Source: Arthrobacter caoxuetaonis (lineage in GTDB: Bacteria; Actinomycetota; Actinomycetes; Actinomycetales; Micrococcaceae). From it: a stretch of DNA of 64,000 bases. The notes below the pieces were generated by a model, which made no database searches, was not told the origin of the DNA, and was given only the letters and a program-made list of their open reading frames with translations. How positions within the stretch are numbered: position 1 is the stretch's first letter; every line of letters begins with the position of its first letter. The DNA is taken from positions 1,488,001 through 1,552,000 of the forward strand of contig NZ_CP099466.1 in assembly GCF_023921125.1 (NCBI RefSeq). The letters run 5' to 3'. The position numbers were made by a program, and so were the translations under genes. Positions 19,857-29,811 of the stretch are shown in pieces.

Positions 19857-20082
19857 CTAAATATTGGCGCATACGGCCGGGCCCCGCGGAGCCCGGCCGG
19901 CACGTAATCTCCGGCCACACGCGGGCCGCGGACCGAAAAACCGGTTCCGGCTGGGTAGAGTATTTGCAGGCCGCGCACACCACCGGCCCCATCCCGGTCC
20001 GGGCGCTTCCTTGCCGCAGGGGACGGGCAGAAGGGTTTCAGATCAGGACCCGCCACAGCGAACCACAGCGAAAGAGGTAAGC

Positions 20083-21423
20083 ATGAACCGCCAGCAGGAA
20101 TTCGTTCTGCGCACGATCGAAGAACGCGATGTGCGGTTTGTCCGGCTCTGGTTTACCGACGTTGTGGGGTCCATGAAGTCCGTGGCCCTGGCCCCTGCCG
20201 AAGTTGAAGGGGCTTTCGAGGAAGGCCTCGGGTTCGACGGTTCCTCGATCGAGGGCCTGGCCCGCATCTTTGAATCCGACATGCTGGCCCAGCCGGACCC
20301 GTCCACCTTCCAGATCCTTCCCTGGCGCGGCGACGCGGAGCAGACCTCCCGGATGTTCTGCGACATCCTGACCCCTGACGGCCAGCCGTCTGCAGCGGAC
20401 CCCCGCAACGTGCTCAAGCGCCAGCTGGCCAAGGCGGCCGACATGGGCTTCACCTGCTACACCCACCCGGAGATCGAGTTCTACCTCCTGAAGTCGGACC
20501 AGCCTGGTCCTGACGGCGAACCCGTTCCCGTTGACCGCGCCGGGTACTTCGACCACGTTCCCGGCGGCGTGGCCCAGGACTTCCGGCGTACTGCCGTGTC
20601 CATGCTTGAAGCAGTGGGCATCTCCGTGGAGTTCAGCCATCACGAAGCCGGTCCCGGCCAGAACGAAATTGACCTGCGCTACGCGGATGCCCTGCAGACC
20701 GCGGACAACATCATGACCTTCCGGACGGTCGTGAAAGAGGTCGCACTGATGACGGACTGCTACGCAACCTTCATGCCGAAGCCGTTCTCCGACCACCCCG
20801 GTTCCGGCATGCACACCCACTTCTCGCTCTTTGAAGGCGACTCCAACGCGTTCTTCGAGGCCGGCGCCGAGTTCCAGCTTTCGACGACGGCCCGCCAGTT
20901 CATGGCCGGCATCCTGCGCCATGCCCCGGAATTCACCGCCGTGACCAACCAGTTCGTGAACTCCTACAAGCGGCTGTGGGGCGGCGGCGAGGCTCCGAGC
21001 TATCTCTCCTGGGGCCACAACAACCGTTCTGCGCTGCTGCGCGTACCGCTGTACAAGCCGGGCAAGGGACAGTCCGCCCGGATCGAGTACCGCGGCATCG
21101 ACTCCGCAGCCAACCCGTACCTGTCCTACGCCGTGCTGCTCGGTGCCGGCCTGAAGGGCATCGAAGAAGGCTACGATCTGCCCCCGGGTGCTGAGGACGA
21201 CATCGAGTCGCTGAGCGCCGCCGAGCGCCGCGCCATGGGCCACTCTCCGCTGCCTTCGAGCCTCCACGACGCCATCCGTGTGATGGAGGAATCCGAACTG
21301 GTGGCCGGCATCCTGGGCGAGCAGGTCTTCGAGAATTTCCTGAGGAACAAGCAGGCCGACTGGAACGAGTACCGCCAGCAGGTCACGGCCTTCGAGCTGA
21401 AGAAGAACCTGAGCATCCTCTAG
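20083..21423 (+). CDS. GlnA2-like glutamine synthetase type I
   Basis: ATP-dependent ligase family making glutamine from glutamate and ammonia. The frame is open 219 bases further upstream, but the ATG at 20083 has AAAGAGG at the right distance and begins the family N-terminus MNRQQEFVLRTIEERDVRFVRLWFTD. The resulting 446 aa is the length typical of actinobacterial GlnA2. Conserved regions include VEFSHHEAGPGQNEIDLRYA, GSGMHTHFSLFEG and NPYLSYAVLLGAG. It lacks the classic adenylylation context seen in GlnA1 of this window, although a YDLPPG motif occurs in the same region. glnE follows after 19 bp, the same pairing as in mycobacteria. Confidence 0.92.
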   Translation: MNRQQEFVLRTIEERDVRFVRLWFTDVVGSMKSVALAPAEVEGAFEEGLGFDGSSIEGLARIFESDMLAQPDPSTFQILPWRGDAEQTSRMFCDILTPDGQPSAADPRNVLKRQLAKAADMGFTCYTHPEIEFYLLKSDQPGPDGEPVPVDRAGYFDHVPGGVAQDFRRTAVSMLEAVGISVEFSHHEAGPGQNEIDLRYADALQTADNIMTFRTVVKEVALMTDCYATFMPKPFSDHPGSGMHTHFSLFEGDSNAFFEAGAEFQLSTTARQFMAGILRHAPEFTAVTNQFVNSYKRLWGGGEAPSYLSWGHNNRSALLRVPLYKPGKGQSARIEYRGIDSAANPYLSYAVLLGAGLKGIEEGYDLPPGAEDDIESLSAAERRAMGHSPLPSSLHDAIRVMEESELVAGILGEQVFENFLRNKQADWNEYRQQVTAFELKKNLSIL

Positions 21424-21442
21424 CGAAAGCGCCGGTGAGCTG

Positions 21443-24400
21443 ATGAGCCTGACCAGACGCATGATTGCCACCGGGTTCACGGACCTGGAGAAGAGTGAAC
21501 GCTTCCTCGCTGCCCCCGAGCTGTCGGGGATAGACGAGGAGAGGCTCTTCGCCGGATTTGCCCGGGCGGCAAACCCGGACATGGCACTGCAGTCACTGGT
21601 CAGGCTCCTGAGCCGCATCCCGTCGCTCGCTGAGCTGGTCAATGCGGAACCGGACGACGCCGAGGCGCTGTTCCGGGTGCTGGGCGCCTCGGAGGCGCTG
21701 GCGGAGTTTGTCATGCGCCACCCGGAGAACGCGGACCTGCTGGCTTCGGAGCTGCGCGCGGAACCTGGTGCGGTACCGGGCCGGATACTGCGCGCATCGC
21801 TGCTGGAATCCGTGGGAGCTGCCTCAGGCCCGAATTCGGTGGCAGCGGTGACGGGCACACAGGCCTATGTCAGCCTGCGCGCCCGGTACAGGCGCCACCT
21901 GCTGGACCTGGCCATCCGGGACCTCGGCGCGGCGTCGCCGGAAGATACGATGCCCGCGGTGGGCCGGGAACTGGCAGACCTTGCGGCGGCGGCACTGGAA
22001 GCGGCCCTGGCAGTGTCCCGGGCGGAACTTGCCGCGGCCTTTGACCCGGCAGACGTCGCAGCCGTCCGTCTGGCCATCATCGGCATGGGCAAGTGCGGTG
22101 CCAGCGAGCTCAACTACATTTCCGACGTCGACGTCATCTATGTCATCGAAGCGCCGGGTCTGGATGAACCGCTGGCGAACCGCATTGGCACTGCCATGGC
22201 CGCCGGAGTTTCCCGTGCCATCAACGCCTCAGCCATGGAGCCGGGCCTGTGGGACGTTGACGCAAACCTGCGCCCGGAGGGCAAGGACGGACCCCTGGTC
22301 CGGACGCTGGAGTCGCACCTGAACTACTACCAGCGCTGGGCACACACCTGGGAATTCCAGGCGCTGCTCAAGGCACGCGCCATCGCCGGTGACCCGGATC
22401 TGGGCCGGCGGTACGAGGACGCGGTCGCGCCGCTGATCTGGTCCAGTTCCGAGCGGGAGGGGTTTGTGGAGTCCGTCCAGGCCATGCGCCGGCGGGTCAC
22501 CGACCATATCCCCGCCCATGAGGAAGCCCGGCAGATCAAACTTGGCAAGGGCGGGCTGCGGGACGTGGAGTTCACCGTCCAGCTGCTTCAGCTGGTCCAC
22601 GGCCGGATCGATGAAACCCTGCGGGTCCGCACCACGACGTCGGCAATCGCGGCACTCAGCGAAGGCGGCTACATCGGCCGCGGAGATGCGGCGGACCTGG
22701 ATGCGGCGTACCGGTACCTGCGTGTCCTGGAACACCGCATCCAGATGGTCCACATGCGCCGCACGCACCTGATGCCGGAGTCGGATCCGGCGCTGCGTGC
22801 CCTGTCAAAGTCCTCCGCCGGTTCCCTGGCCCTCATCCGGCCGAGCGCCGAGCGTCTGCTGGAGACCTGGCAGCGGACCAAGCGGCTGGTCCGCCGGCTG
22901 CACGAATCGATCTTCTACCGTCCGCTGCTGAACACTGCCTCCAACCTGTCCGAGGACGAGGTCCGGCTGACGCCGGAAGCCGCGCAGGCCAGGCTGGCTG
23001 CCCTGGGCTATGCGGACCCCAAGGGCGCCATGCGGCACATTGAGGCGCTGACCAACGGCATCAGCCGCCGGGCGGCCCTGCAGCGGCAGCTGCTTCCCGT
23101 GCTGCTGGCCTGGCTGGCAGACGGTGTGGACCCCGACGCCGGCCTGCTTGGCTTCCGCCGGCTCAGCGAGTCCCTCGGAGACAGCCACTGGTACCTGGGC
23201 ATGCTGCGCGATTCCTCCGCGGCGGGGGAGCGCCTGTGCCACATCCTCTCCTCCTCCCGTTTCATCAGCGACCTGCTGGAAGTTTCCCCCGAATCCACCG
23301 CGTGGCTGGGCACGGACAAGGATCTGTCCCCGCTGGGCTTCGACGCCCTCTGGCAGGAAATACGGGCCAAAATGTCCCGCCACCCCCGGTCCGGAGAGGC
23401 TGCACGCCTGATCCGCCTGATCCGGCGCCGCGAAATGCTCCGGATCGCGGTGGCGGACAGTGCCGGCCTGCTCTCGCAGGAAGAAGTCGGCCGGGCGCTC
23501 TCGGACAACGACCGCGCCGCCGTGCTGGGCATGCTGCATACCGCGGAAAACGAGGTCTACAGCTCGGAAGAGCAGCTGACGGACATGCTGGTGGTTGCCA
23601 TGGGACGGCAGGGCGGCCGAGAGATCGGCTACGGCTCAGACGCCGACGTCCTGTACGTGCACCGCCCGCTTCCCGGCGCAGATCCGCAGGCGGCGCAGAA
23701 GCAGGCCGAGCGGATTGTCGGGCTCATCTCATCCCTCCTGCAGCAGCCCTGCCAGCCCGCCATCCTGGCTGAACGGGTCCTGGAGCTGGACGCCGGGCTG
23801 CGCCCCGAGGGCAGACAGGGGCCGCTGGTGCGGACCCTCGATTCCTACCGGGGCTACTATGAACGCTGGTCCCTGGCCTGGGAGGCACAGGCGCTGCTCC
23901 GTGCGCGGCCCATGGCAGGCGATGACAGGCTGGGAGAGGATTTCCTGGCCCTGGTTGACCCCATCCGGTATCCGGAATCCCTCGACAAGGCAGATATCCG
24001 GGAGATCCGGCGCATCAAGGCACGCGTCGAAGCTGAACGCCTGCCACGGGGCGCCGATCCCTCCCGCCACGTCAAGCTGGGCCGCGGCGGCCTCAGCGAC
24101 GTCGAGTGGCTGGTGCAGCTGCTGCAGTTGCAGCACGCCCATTCCTACCCGGCCCTGCGCACCACGGCGACGCTGGCAGCGCTGGACGCGATCAGCGACG
24201 CCGGGTTCCTGCCGGACGCCGACGTACAGATCCTCCGGGAGAGCTGGCTGCTGGCCAGCCGGATCCGTTGTGCAAACGTGATCCGCGGCGGAAGGAACGC
24301 CGACGTGCTTCCTTCCTCGCGGCGTGAACTCGAAGCAGTGGCCCGCTGGTGCGGTTACCCTGCAGGTCAGGGCGGCGTGTTGGAAGAACACTACCTCCGG

Positions 24401-24466
24401 ATCACGCGCCGGGCGCGGGGTGTTTTCGAACGCTGGTTCTACGGCTACGGGCTCGAAGAGACCTGA
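21443..24466 (+). CDS. glnE: GlnE, glutamine synthetase adenylyltransferase/adenylyl-removing enzyme
   Basis: Bifunctional regulator that adds or removes AMP on a tyrosine of glutamine synthetase in response to nitrogen state. The 1007-aa protein has two nucleotidyltransferase domains, each with its signature: GMGKCGASELNYISDVDVIY near residue 214 (removase half) and GRQGGREIGYGSDADVLYV near 718 (transferase half). Each is followed by a helical GlnD-UR type segment (GKGGLRDVEFTVQLLQL and GRGGLSDVEWLVQLLQL). Its likely substrate is GlnA1 at 28125-29549, which keeps the target tyrosine. Confidence 0.97.
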   Translation: MSLTRRMIATGFTDLEKSERFLAAPELSGIDEERLFAGFARAANPDMALQSLVRLLSRIPSLAELVNAEPDDAEALFRVLGASEALAEFVMRHPENADLLASELRAEPGAVPGRILRASLLESVGAASGPNSVAAVTGTQAYVSLRARYRRHLLDLAIRDLGAASPEDTMPAVGRELADLAAAALEAALAVSRAELAAAFDPADVAAVRLAIIGMGKCGASELNYISDVDVIYVIEAPGLDEPLANRIGTAMAAGVSRAINASAMEPGLWDVDANLRPEGKDGPLVRTLESHLNYYQRWAHTWEFQALLKARAIAGDPDLGRRYEDAVAPLIWSSSEREGFVESVQAMRRRVTDHIPAHEEARQIKLGKGGLRDVEFTVQLLQLVHGRIDETLRVRTTTSAIAALSEGGYIGRGDAADLDAAYRYLRVLEHRIQMVHMRRTHLMPESDPALRALSKSSAGSLALIRPSAERLLETWQRTKRLVRRLHESIFYRPLLNTASNLSEDEVRLTPEAAQARLAALGYADPKGAMRHIEALTNGISRRAALQRQLLPVLLAWLADGVDPDAGLLGFRRLSESLGDSHWYLGMLRDSSAAGERLCHILSSSRFISDLLEVSPESTAWLGTDKDLSPLGFDALWQEIRAKMSRHPRSGEAARLIRLIRRREMLRIAVADSAGLLSQEEVGRALSDNDRAAVLGMLHTAENEVYSSEEQLTDMLVVAMGRQGGREIGYGSDADVLYVHRPLPGADPQAAQKQAERIVGLISSLLQQPCQPAILAERVLELDAGLRPEGRQGPLVRTLDSYRGYYERWSLAWEAQALLRARPMAGDDRLGEDFLALVDPIRYPESLDKADIREIRRIKARVEAERLPRGADPSRHVKLGRGGLSDVEWLVQLLQLQHAHSYPALRTTATLAALDAISDAGFLPDADVQILRESWLLASRIRCANVIRGGRNADVLPSSRRELEAVARWCGYPAGQGGVLEEHYLRITRRARGVFERWFYGYGLEET

Positions 24467-24566
24467 GCCCGGACCCCGCGGTAAATTGGGTGCCCGCATT
24501 CCTAGTAGTCTTTTTGGTGGCGTTTGCTGCGCATCGCCGCGAACCATTAGCTAGGAGACGTTTACT

Positions 24567-26042
24567 TTGCACAGTGGCAAACGGGCGCTGAAAAGCCCCG
24601 CCTCACTCGCGGTTCCCCTCACCTCCCTGCTTGCAGCGCTGGCGCTGCTGCTGGGCATCCCCGCAACCGGGGCCTTCGCGGCCACCTCACCGGCACCGGA
24701 CAGCGTGGCGGGCAAAACCTACACCATCGGTACTGATACCACCTTCGCTCCCTTCGAGTTCCGTGAAAACGGCGAGCTCGTCGGTATCGACATCGACCTG
24801 ATGAACGCGATTGCGCAGGACCAGGGCTTTGCGGTGGAAATCCGTTCCCTCGGGTTCGACGCCGCCCTTCAGGCGCTGCAGTCCAACCAGGTCGACGGCG
24901 TCATCGCCGGCATGTCCATCACCGAGGAACGGCAAAAGGTCTTCGACTTCTCTGACCCGTACTTCGAATCCGGCATCCAGATGGCCGTGGCGGAAAACAA
25001 CAACGACGTGGCCGGGTACGAAGACCTGGAAGGCAAGCGCGTTGCCGTCAAGACCGGCACGGAAGGCCAGGCCTTCGCCGAGTCCATCAAGGACGAGTAT
25101 GGCTTCGACGTCATCGCTTTCGCCCAGTCGGCCCAGATGTACGACGACGTCAAGGCCGGTTCCTCGGTCGCCGTGTTCGACGACTACCCGGTCCTTGCCT
25201 ACGGCATCAAGTCAGGCAACGGGCTGAAGACCGTCACGGACAAGGAAGTTGGCTCCTCCTACGGCTTTGCCGTGAATGCGGAGACCAACCCGGAACTCCT
25301 GGAAGCGTTCAACGCGGGCCTTGCGAACCTGCAGGAGTCCGGCGAATACGACGAGATCCTGGACCGCTACCTGGATGCCGGCGCCGCCGACTCCAGCTTC
25401 TGGTCCCTGGTCACCGACAACGCACCCGCCTTCGCCAAGGGCCTGGGCCTGACGCTGCTGGCGACCGCGCTGTCACTGTTCTTCGCGCTGATCCTCGGTG
25501 TGATTTTCGGTTTCTTCAAGGTCAGCTCCAAGATCGTGCTGCGCGGCATCGCCACCACCTACGTGAGCATCTTCCGCGGCACCCCTGTCCTGGTGCAGGC
25601 CTTCTTCTTCTACTTCGGCCTGCCCCAGCTCATCGGCCAGCCGGTCGACGTCCTCACTGCCGGCGTGCTGACACTGAGCCTGAACGCCGGTGCCTACATG
25701 ACCGAGATCGTGCGCGGCGGCATCCAGTCCGTGGATCCGGGCCAGATGGAAGCGGCGCGCAGCCTGGGCCTTGGCTACGGCAAGACGATGCAGAAGATCA
25801 TCATTCCGCAGGCCGTGAAGATCATGACGCCGTCCTTCATTAACCAGTTCGTGATCACCCTGAAGGACACGTCTCTGCTTGCCGTCATCGGCTTCGCCGA
25901 GCTGACCTACCAGGCACAGCAGGTCTACGCGGTGAACTTCCGCACCGCAGAGGTGCTGATCATCGTCGCAGCCCTGTACTTCATCGTGATCACGCTGCTG
26001 ACCAAGCTGGCGGACGTCCTGGATAAGAGGTTCAACAAGTGA
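24567..26042 (+). CDS. Fused amino-acid ABC transporter: substrate-binding domain plus permease
   Basis: Polar amino-acid importer in which the receptor and the membrane domain are one chain. The 491-aa protein starts at TTG (AGGAGA upstream at 24553-24558) with a signal peptide to about residue 39 (AFAATS). The substrate-binding domain runs from about 45 to 270 ([35 protein letters not shown]), and the His/Glu/Gln-type permease from about 280 to 485 ([40 protein letters not shown]). Similar fusions are known as GlnP types in Firmicutes. The substrate may be glutamine, suggested by context with glnA2-glnE. It overlaps the ATPase gene (GTGA). Confidence 0.93.
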   Translation: MHSGKRALKSPASLAVPLTSLLAALALLLGIPATGAFAATSPAPDSVAGKTYTIGTDTTFAPFEFRENGELVGIDIDLMNAIAQDQGFAVEIRSLGFDAALQALQSNQVDGVIAGMSITEERQKVFDFSDPYFESGIQMAVAENNNDVAGYEDLEGKRVAVKTGTEGQAFAESIKDEYGFDVIAFAQSAQMYDDVKAGSSVAVFDDYPVLAYGIKSGNGLKTVTDKEVGSSYGFAVNAETNPELLEAFNAGLANLQESGEYDEILDRYLDAGAADSSFWSLVTDNAPAFAKGLGLTLLATALSLFFALILGVIFGFFKVSSKIVLRGIATTYVSIFRGTPVLVQAFFFYFGLPQLIGQPVDVLTAGVLTLSLNAGAYMTEIVRGGIQSVDPGQMEAARSLGLGYGKTMQKIIIPQAVKIMTPSFINQFVITLKDTSLLAVIGFAELTYQAQQVYAVNFRTAEVLIIVAALYFIVITLLTKLADVLDKRFNK

Positions 26043-26767
26043 GCAAGATCCAAACCATCGGCCTGCGCAAGTCCTACGGTCCGGTCGAGGTCCTGAAGGG
26101 ACTGGACGTCGCCGTCGCCGAGGGCGAAGTGGTCTGCGTGATCGGCCCGTCCGGCTCCGGCAAGTCGACTTTCCTGCGCTGCCTGAACAAGCTTGAAGAC
26201 ATCACGGCCGGCAAGGTCGTGATCGACGGCTTCGACCTCACCGACCCGAAGGTGGACCTGAACAAGGTCCGCCAGCACATCGGCATGGTCTTCCAGCACT
26301 TCAACCTGTTCCCGCACATGACCGTGCTGCAGAACATCATGCTGGCACCGGTGGAACTGAAGAAGGGTTCCAAGGCCGAGGTCCGTGCCAACGCCCTGGC
26401 GCTGCTGGACCGCGTTGGGCTGGCCGACAAGGCCGATGCCCGCCCGGCGCAGCTCTCCGGCGGCCAGAAGCAGCGTGTGGCCATTGCCCGTGCGCTGGCC
26501 ATGAAGCCGGACGTGATGCTCTTCGACGAGGCCACTTCGGCCCTCGACCCCGAAATGGTCGGCGAAGTGCTCCAGGTCATCCGCGACCTGGCCAAGGAAG
26601 GCATGACCATGGTCGTGGTCACGCACGAAATGGGCTTTGCCCGTGAAGTGGCCGACCGGGTTGTCTTTATGGCTGACGGGCTCATTGTGGAGGAAAACTC
26701 CCCGGAGGAACTCTTCGGCAACCCGCAGTCGTCCCGGCTGCAGGACTTCCTGGCCAAGGTCCTCTAA
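26039..26767 (+). CDS. Amino-acid ABC transporter ATP-binding protein (GlnQ type)
   Basis: ATPase that drives the fused importer encoded just upstream. The 242-aa protein has Walker [10 protein letters not shown] at 36-44, the Q-loop [10 protein letters not shown], the signature LSGGQKQR, Walker [12 protein letters not shown] and the switch histidine in VVTHEMGFA. The GTG start overlaps the permease stop by four bases. A strong terminator follows at 26782. Confidence 0.96.
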   Translation: MSKIQTIGLRKSYGPVEVLKGLDVAVAEGEVVCVIGPSGSGKSTFLRCLNKLEDITAGKVVIDGFDLTDPKVDLNKVRQHIGMVFQHFNLFPHMTVLQNIMLAPVELKKGSKAEVRANALALLDRVGLADKADARPAQLSGGQKQRVAIARALAMKPDVMLFDEATSALDPEMVGEVLQVIRDLAKEGMTMVVVTHEMGFAREVADRVVFMADGLIVEENSPEELFGNPQSSRLQDFLAKVL

Positions 26768-26781
26768 GGCCAAAGCTGACG

Positions 26782-26825
26782 ACGACGGCGGTGCGGTGCC
26801 CGGCTGGGTGCAGCACCGCCGTCGT
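26782..26825 (+). terminator. Terminator after the ABC transporter operon
   Basis: ACGACGGCGGTGC (26782-26794) pairs perfectly with GCACCGCCGTCGT (26813-26825), a 13-bp GC-rich stem, 14 bp after the ATPase stop and before the convergent hydrolase gene. Confidence 0.8.
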
Positions 26826-26837
26826 GCGTTGAGCCTT

Positions 26838-27971
26838 TCAGCCCGAGGCTGCTTGGCTGCGCGCCTGGCCGAACGGCGCCCAGAACCAGTCGAAGTTCTC
26901 ATCCGGACCGGCCATGAAGCGCTGGGTGAAGACCACCCCGATGTCCCCGTTCGGATAGACGGCGGCGCTGGTGCCGGAACCTCCTGCCCAGCCCCACATG
27001 CCGGGTTCGGACCAGCTCGCGCCCGGACCGGTCTGTACCGCACTCATAAAGCCCCAGGATTCCTCCGGCCCGGCCAGTTCGGCAAATCCGGGCCGCTGGG
27101 CGTCCGTGAGCTGGTCGGAGGTCATCTGGGCACCCAGCCCGGCCGGAAGCAGGACATCATCGGCCAGCGCCGCCAAGAACGACACGAAGTCCGGAACAGT
27201 GGAGACAAGGCCGCCGGCCAGGGACTCGAAGACCGGCGGTGACGCGAACGCGTCCTGGTAGGCTGCCGCCTCGAGAAGACCGCCGGCGGTGGCTTCATAG
27301 GCCGCCGGAAACTCCTCCTGCCCTGTCGGGAAATCCGTTCCGGCAAGTCCCAGGGGGCCGGTGATGCGTTCCGCCAGCAGATCCCTCAGCGGTATGCCGG
27401 CCACTTTCGGCAGGAGCGCGGAGAGCACGTCGGCACCTGCGTGGTACATCCACCGGTCACCGGGCTGCGCAGCGAGCGGAAGGCTTCCCAGCCGGGCCAT
27501 GTACTCGTCGGGGGCCAGGGCCGGGGGAGTGGGGCCCCACAGCAGGTCGCGTGTAGCTGCGGCGTAGGGCGTCGGTCCGAAATCGATTCCAAAGCCTGCG
27601 GTCATGGTCAGGAGGTGGCGGAGCGTCATCGGTCCCCGCGCCGGGCCCGTCACGGCCAGCGGCGCGTCAGGCGTGGCCAGCACCCGGAGTTCGGCCAGGT
27701 CGGGAAGCCAGCGGGAGACGTCGTCGTCCAGGTCCAGCGTCCCGTCCGCAACCAGCGACAGGGCCAGTGCGCCTCCCACCAGTTTGCTGAGGGAGGAGAT
27801 CCGGAACGGCGTTGCGGGGTTCATGGGACGGACGTCATCGAGTGCATAGGTACCCGCGGCGTGTACCTCCACCTCACCGCCGATCCGCACGCCCGCGACG
27901 AGCCCCGGGCACCATCCCGAAGAAACCCTGGCTTCCAGGCTGTCCCACAGAACATCGGTTAATCCAGGCAT
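26838..27971 (-). CDS. Serine beta-lactamase-like hydrolase (class C / EstB fold)
   Basis: Member of the beta-lactamase/D-Ala-D-Ala carboxypeptidase superfamily. The 377-aa protein shows the SxxK nucleophile motif as SLSK (Ser60, Lys63). The expected YxN motif reads YHA in RWMYHAGADVLS, which is unusual and closer to esterase-type members. The C-terminal region contains WGWAGGSGTSAAV. No signal peptide is visible, so a cytoplasmic esterase or peptidase is more likely than antibiotic resistance. It lies on the minus strand downstream of glnA1, separated by a terminator. Confidence 0.8.
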   Translation of the reverse strand: MPGLTDVLWDSLEARVSSGWCPGLVAGVRIGGEVEVHAAGTYALDDVRPMNPATPFRISSLSKLVGGALALSLVADGTLDLDDDVSRWLPDLAELRVLATPDAPLAVTGPARGPMTLRHLLTMTAGFGIDFGPTPYAAATRDLLWGPTPPALAPDEYMARLGSLPLAAQPGDRWMYHAGADVLSALLPKVAGIPLRDLLAERITGPLGLAGTDFPTGQEEFPAAYEATAGGLLEAAAYQDAFASPPVFESLAGGLVSTVPDFVSFLAALADDVLLPAGLGAQMTSDQLTDAQRPGFAELAGPEESWGFMSAVQTGPGASWSEPGMWGWAGGSGTSAAVYPNGDIGVVFTQRFMAGPDENFDWFWAPFGQARSQAASG

Positions 27972-28050
27972 GGATCCACACTGTCCCAGCCTCCGGGACG
28001 GGTCAAGGCTGACCCGAAACCATGTTTCCCCCGCCAGCCGGGCAATACAA

Positions 28051-28090
28051 AAGGGTCCGCACTCTGCCTCCCGGCAGTGCGCGGACCCTT
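28051..28090 (-). terminator. Terminator of glnA1
   Basis: AAGGGTCCGC and GCGGACCCTT (28051-28060 and 28081-28090) form a 10-bp stem with further partial pairing inside. On the minus strand it is followed by a T-rich tail (TTTTGTATT). It lies 34 bp past the glnA1 stop. Confidence 0.8.
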
Positions 28091-28124
28091 CAGCGGACCA
28101 TCGCCGCTTTAGCGGCGGGACGTC

Positions 28125-29549
28125 CTAGACGCCGTAGTAGAGCTCGAACTCGTAGGGGTTCGGGCGCAGGGACAGCGGGAAGATTTCCTTCTCGCGCTTG
28201 TACTCGATCCAGGCATCGATCATGTCCTGGGTGAACACGCCGCCGGCCTGCAGGAACTCGTTGTCGGCTTCCAGCGCTTCCAGGGCTTCCTCAAGGGAGC
28301 CCGGAGCCTTCTGGATGTGCTTGGCCTCTTCGGCGGGGAGCTCGTAGAGGTCCTTGTCGATCGGGTCAGCCGGCTCAATCCGGTTCTTGATTCCGTCCAG
28401 GCCTGCCATCAGCTGCGCAGCAAACGCCAGGTACGGGTTGGACGAGGGATCCGGAGCGCGGAACTCGATGCGCTTGGCCTTCGGGTTGGAGCCCGTGATC
28501 GGAATACGGATACCGGCCGAGCGGTTGCCCTGCGAGTAGACCATGTTGACCGGGGCTTCGAAGCCCTTGACCAGGCGGCGGTAGGAGTTGACCGTCGGGT
28601 TGGTGAAAGCGAGGACGGCGGAAGCGTGCTTCAGCAGGCCGCCAATGTACCAGCGTGCGACGTCGGACAGGCCGGCGTAGCCCTTCTCGTCATAGAAGAG
28701 CGGCTCGCCGCCGTTCCACAGCGACTGGTGGCAGTGCATGCCCGAGCCGTTGTCGTTGAAGATCGGCTTCGGCATGAACGTCGCGGACTTGCCCCAGGCA
28801 TCGGCAACGTTCTTGACGATGTACTTGAATTTCATCAAGTCATCGGCAGCGTGCGTGAGCGTGGTGAACTTGTAGTTGATTTCGGCCTGGCCGGCGCCGC
28901 CGACTTCGTGGTGGGAGCGCTCGACCTCGAGGCCGACGTTGTCCAGTTCGACGCAGATGGCGTCGCGCAGGTCAGCCTGCTTGTCCACGGGAGCGACCGG
29001 GAAGTAACCGCCCTTGTAGGGAGTCTTGTTGCCCAGGTTGCCGCCTTCTTCTTCACGGCCGCTGTTCCAGGGAGCTTCAATCGAGTCGACCTTGTAGAAG
29101 CTGCCCTGCGGAGCGGATTCGTACTGGACGTTGTCGAAGATGAAGAACTCGGCTTCGGGGGCGAAGAACGCCGTGTCGGCGATGCCGGTGGAAGCCAGGT
29201 AGGCTTCGGCGCGCTCGGCTACGCCGCGGGGATCGCGGTGGTACGGCTCACCGGTACGCGGGTTGACGATGGAGAAGTTCAGGGCGAGGGTCTTCTCGAT
29301 GCGGAACGGATCCAGGAACGCGGTGGTCACGTCCGGGATCAGCTGCATGTCGGACTCGGCAATGCCCTGGAAACCGCGGATGGAGGATCCGTCGAAGAGC
29401 TGGCCGTTGACGAAGAAATCGGCATCGACGGACTTTGCCGGCACGTTGAAGTGCTGCTGCACGCCGGGCAGGTCGGTGAATCGAATGTCGACGAATTTAA
29501 CTTCTTCGTCAGCGATGAACTTGAGGACCTCGTCCGCATTCTTGAACAT
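28125..29549 (-). CDS. glnA: GlnA1, glutamine synthetase type I (adenylylatable)
   Basis: Main dodecameric glutamine synthetase. The start is the ATG at 29549 ([20 protein letters not shown]), preceded by AAAAGGAG; the longer open frame upstream is not family sequence. The resulting 474 aa is typical of GSI-beta. Conserved regions include [26 protein letters not shown] and [13 protein letters not shown]. The adenylylation site is present as Tyr402 in [12 protein letters not shown], so GlnE of this window should regulate it. The 262-bp upstream gap holds a palindromic GTTTC/GAAAC element that may be a nitrogen-regulator site. Confidence 0.97.
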   Translation of the reverse strand: MFKNADEVLKFIADEEVKFVDIRFTDLPGVQQHFNVPAKSVDADFFVNGQLFDGSSIRGFQGIAESDMQLIPDVTTAFLDPFRIEKTLALNFSIVNPRTGEPYHRDPRGVAERAEAYLASTGIADTAFFAPEAEFFIFDNVQYESAPQGSFYKVDSIEAPWNSGREEEGGNLGNKTPYKGGYFPVAPVDKQADLRDAICVELDNVGLEVERSHHEVGGAGQAEINYKFTTLTHAADDLMKFKYIVKNVADAWGKSATFMPKPIFNDNGSGMHCHQSLWNGGEPLFYDEKGYAGLSDVARWYIGGLLKHASAVLAFTNPTVNSYRRLVKGFEAPVNMVYSQGNRSAGIRIPITGSNPKAKRIEFRAPDPSSNPYLAFAAQLMAGLDGIKNRIEPADPIDKDLYELPAEEAKHIQKAPGSLEEALEALEADNEFLQAGGVFTQDMIDAWIEYKREKEIFPLSLRPNPYEFELYYGV

Positions 29550-29648
29550 CGTTTTTATGCTCCTTTTACAAGTTTGAGTGGAAGGGCCTCGGGCGGTGGA
29601 CCTGTCCATGCACCGGCGCCGGTTCCGCGACGGCCGGTAACAGCAGTA

Positions 29649-29654
29649 AGTCTA
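29649..29654 (-). promoter_or_regulatory. Candidate glnA1 -10 element
   Basis: TAGACT on the minus strand would start transcription about 93 nt before the glnA1 ATG. No convincing -35 hexamer is at 16-18 bp, which would suit a promoter that depends on an activator. Confidence 0.35.
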
Positions 29655-29686
29655 GGAGCACCCCGTTACCCGCCCATGTCACCAAT

Positions 29687-29702
29687 GTTTCGGAAACGTT
29701 TC
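29687..29702. promoter_or_regulatory. GTTTC/GAAAC palindromic element upstream of glnA1
   Basis: The stretch reads GTTTCGGAAACGTTTC, containing an 11-bp palindrome (29687-29697) and an overlapping 10-bp palindrome (29693-29702). It would sit about 45-60 bp upstream of the start implied by the candidate -10. GAAAC is also the core of actinobacterial GlnR half-sites, but the full GlnR spacing is not met. Confidence 0.4.
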
Positions 29703-29799
29703 GTGCACCGGGGCCCCTGGCTCCACCCTAGCCTGTGACCACTCCCCGGGGCATAATTGGGCGTCGTCACAGTGGGGCGGAGCGCGCAGCCCCACCCGG

Positions 29800-29805
29800 T
29801 AGTCT
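29800..29805 (+). promoter_or_regulatory. -10 element giving a leaderless RDD-gene mRNA
   Basis: TAGTCT ends six bases before the GTG start of the RDD protein, without a ribosome site. Confidence 0.55.
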
Positions 29806-29811
29806 TAAACG

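Noticed and set aside
19864..20082. Upstream start for the GlnA2-like gene
   Set aside because: The extra 73 residues are Arg/Pro-rich and unlike the family, whose N-terminus begins at 20083.
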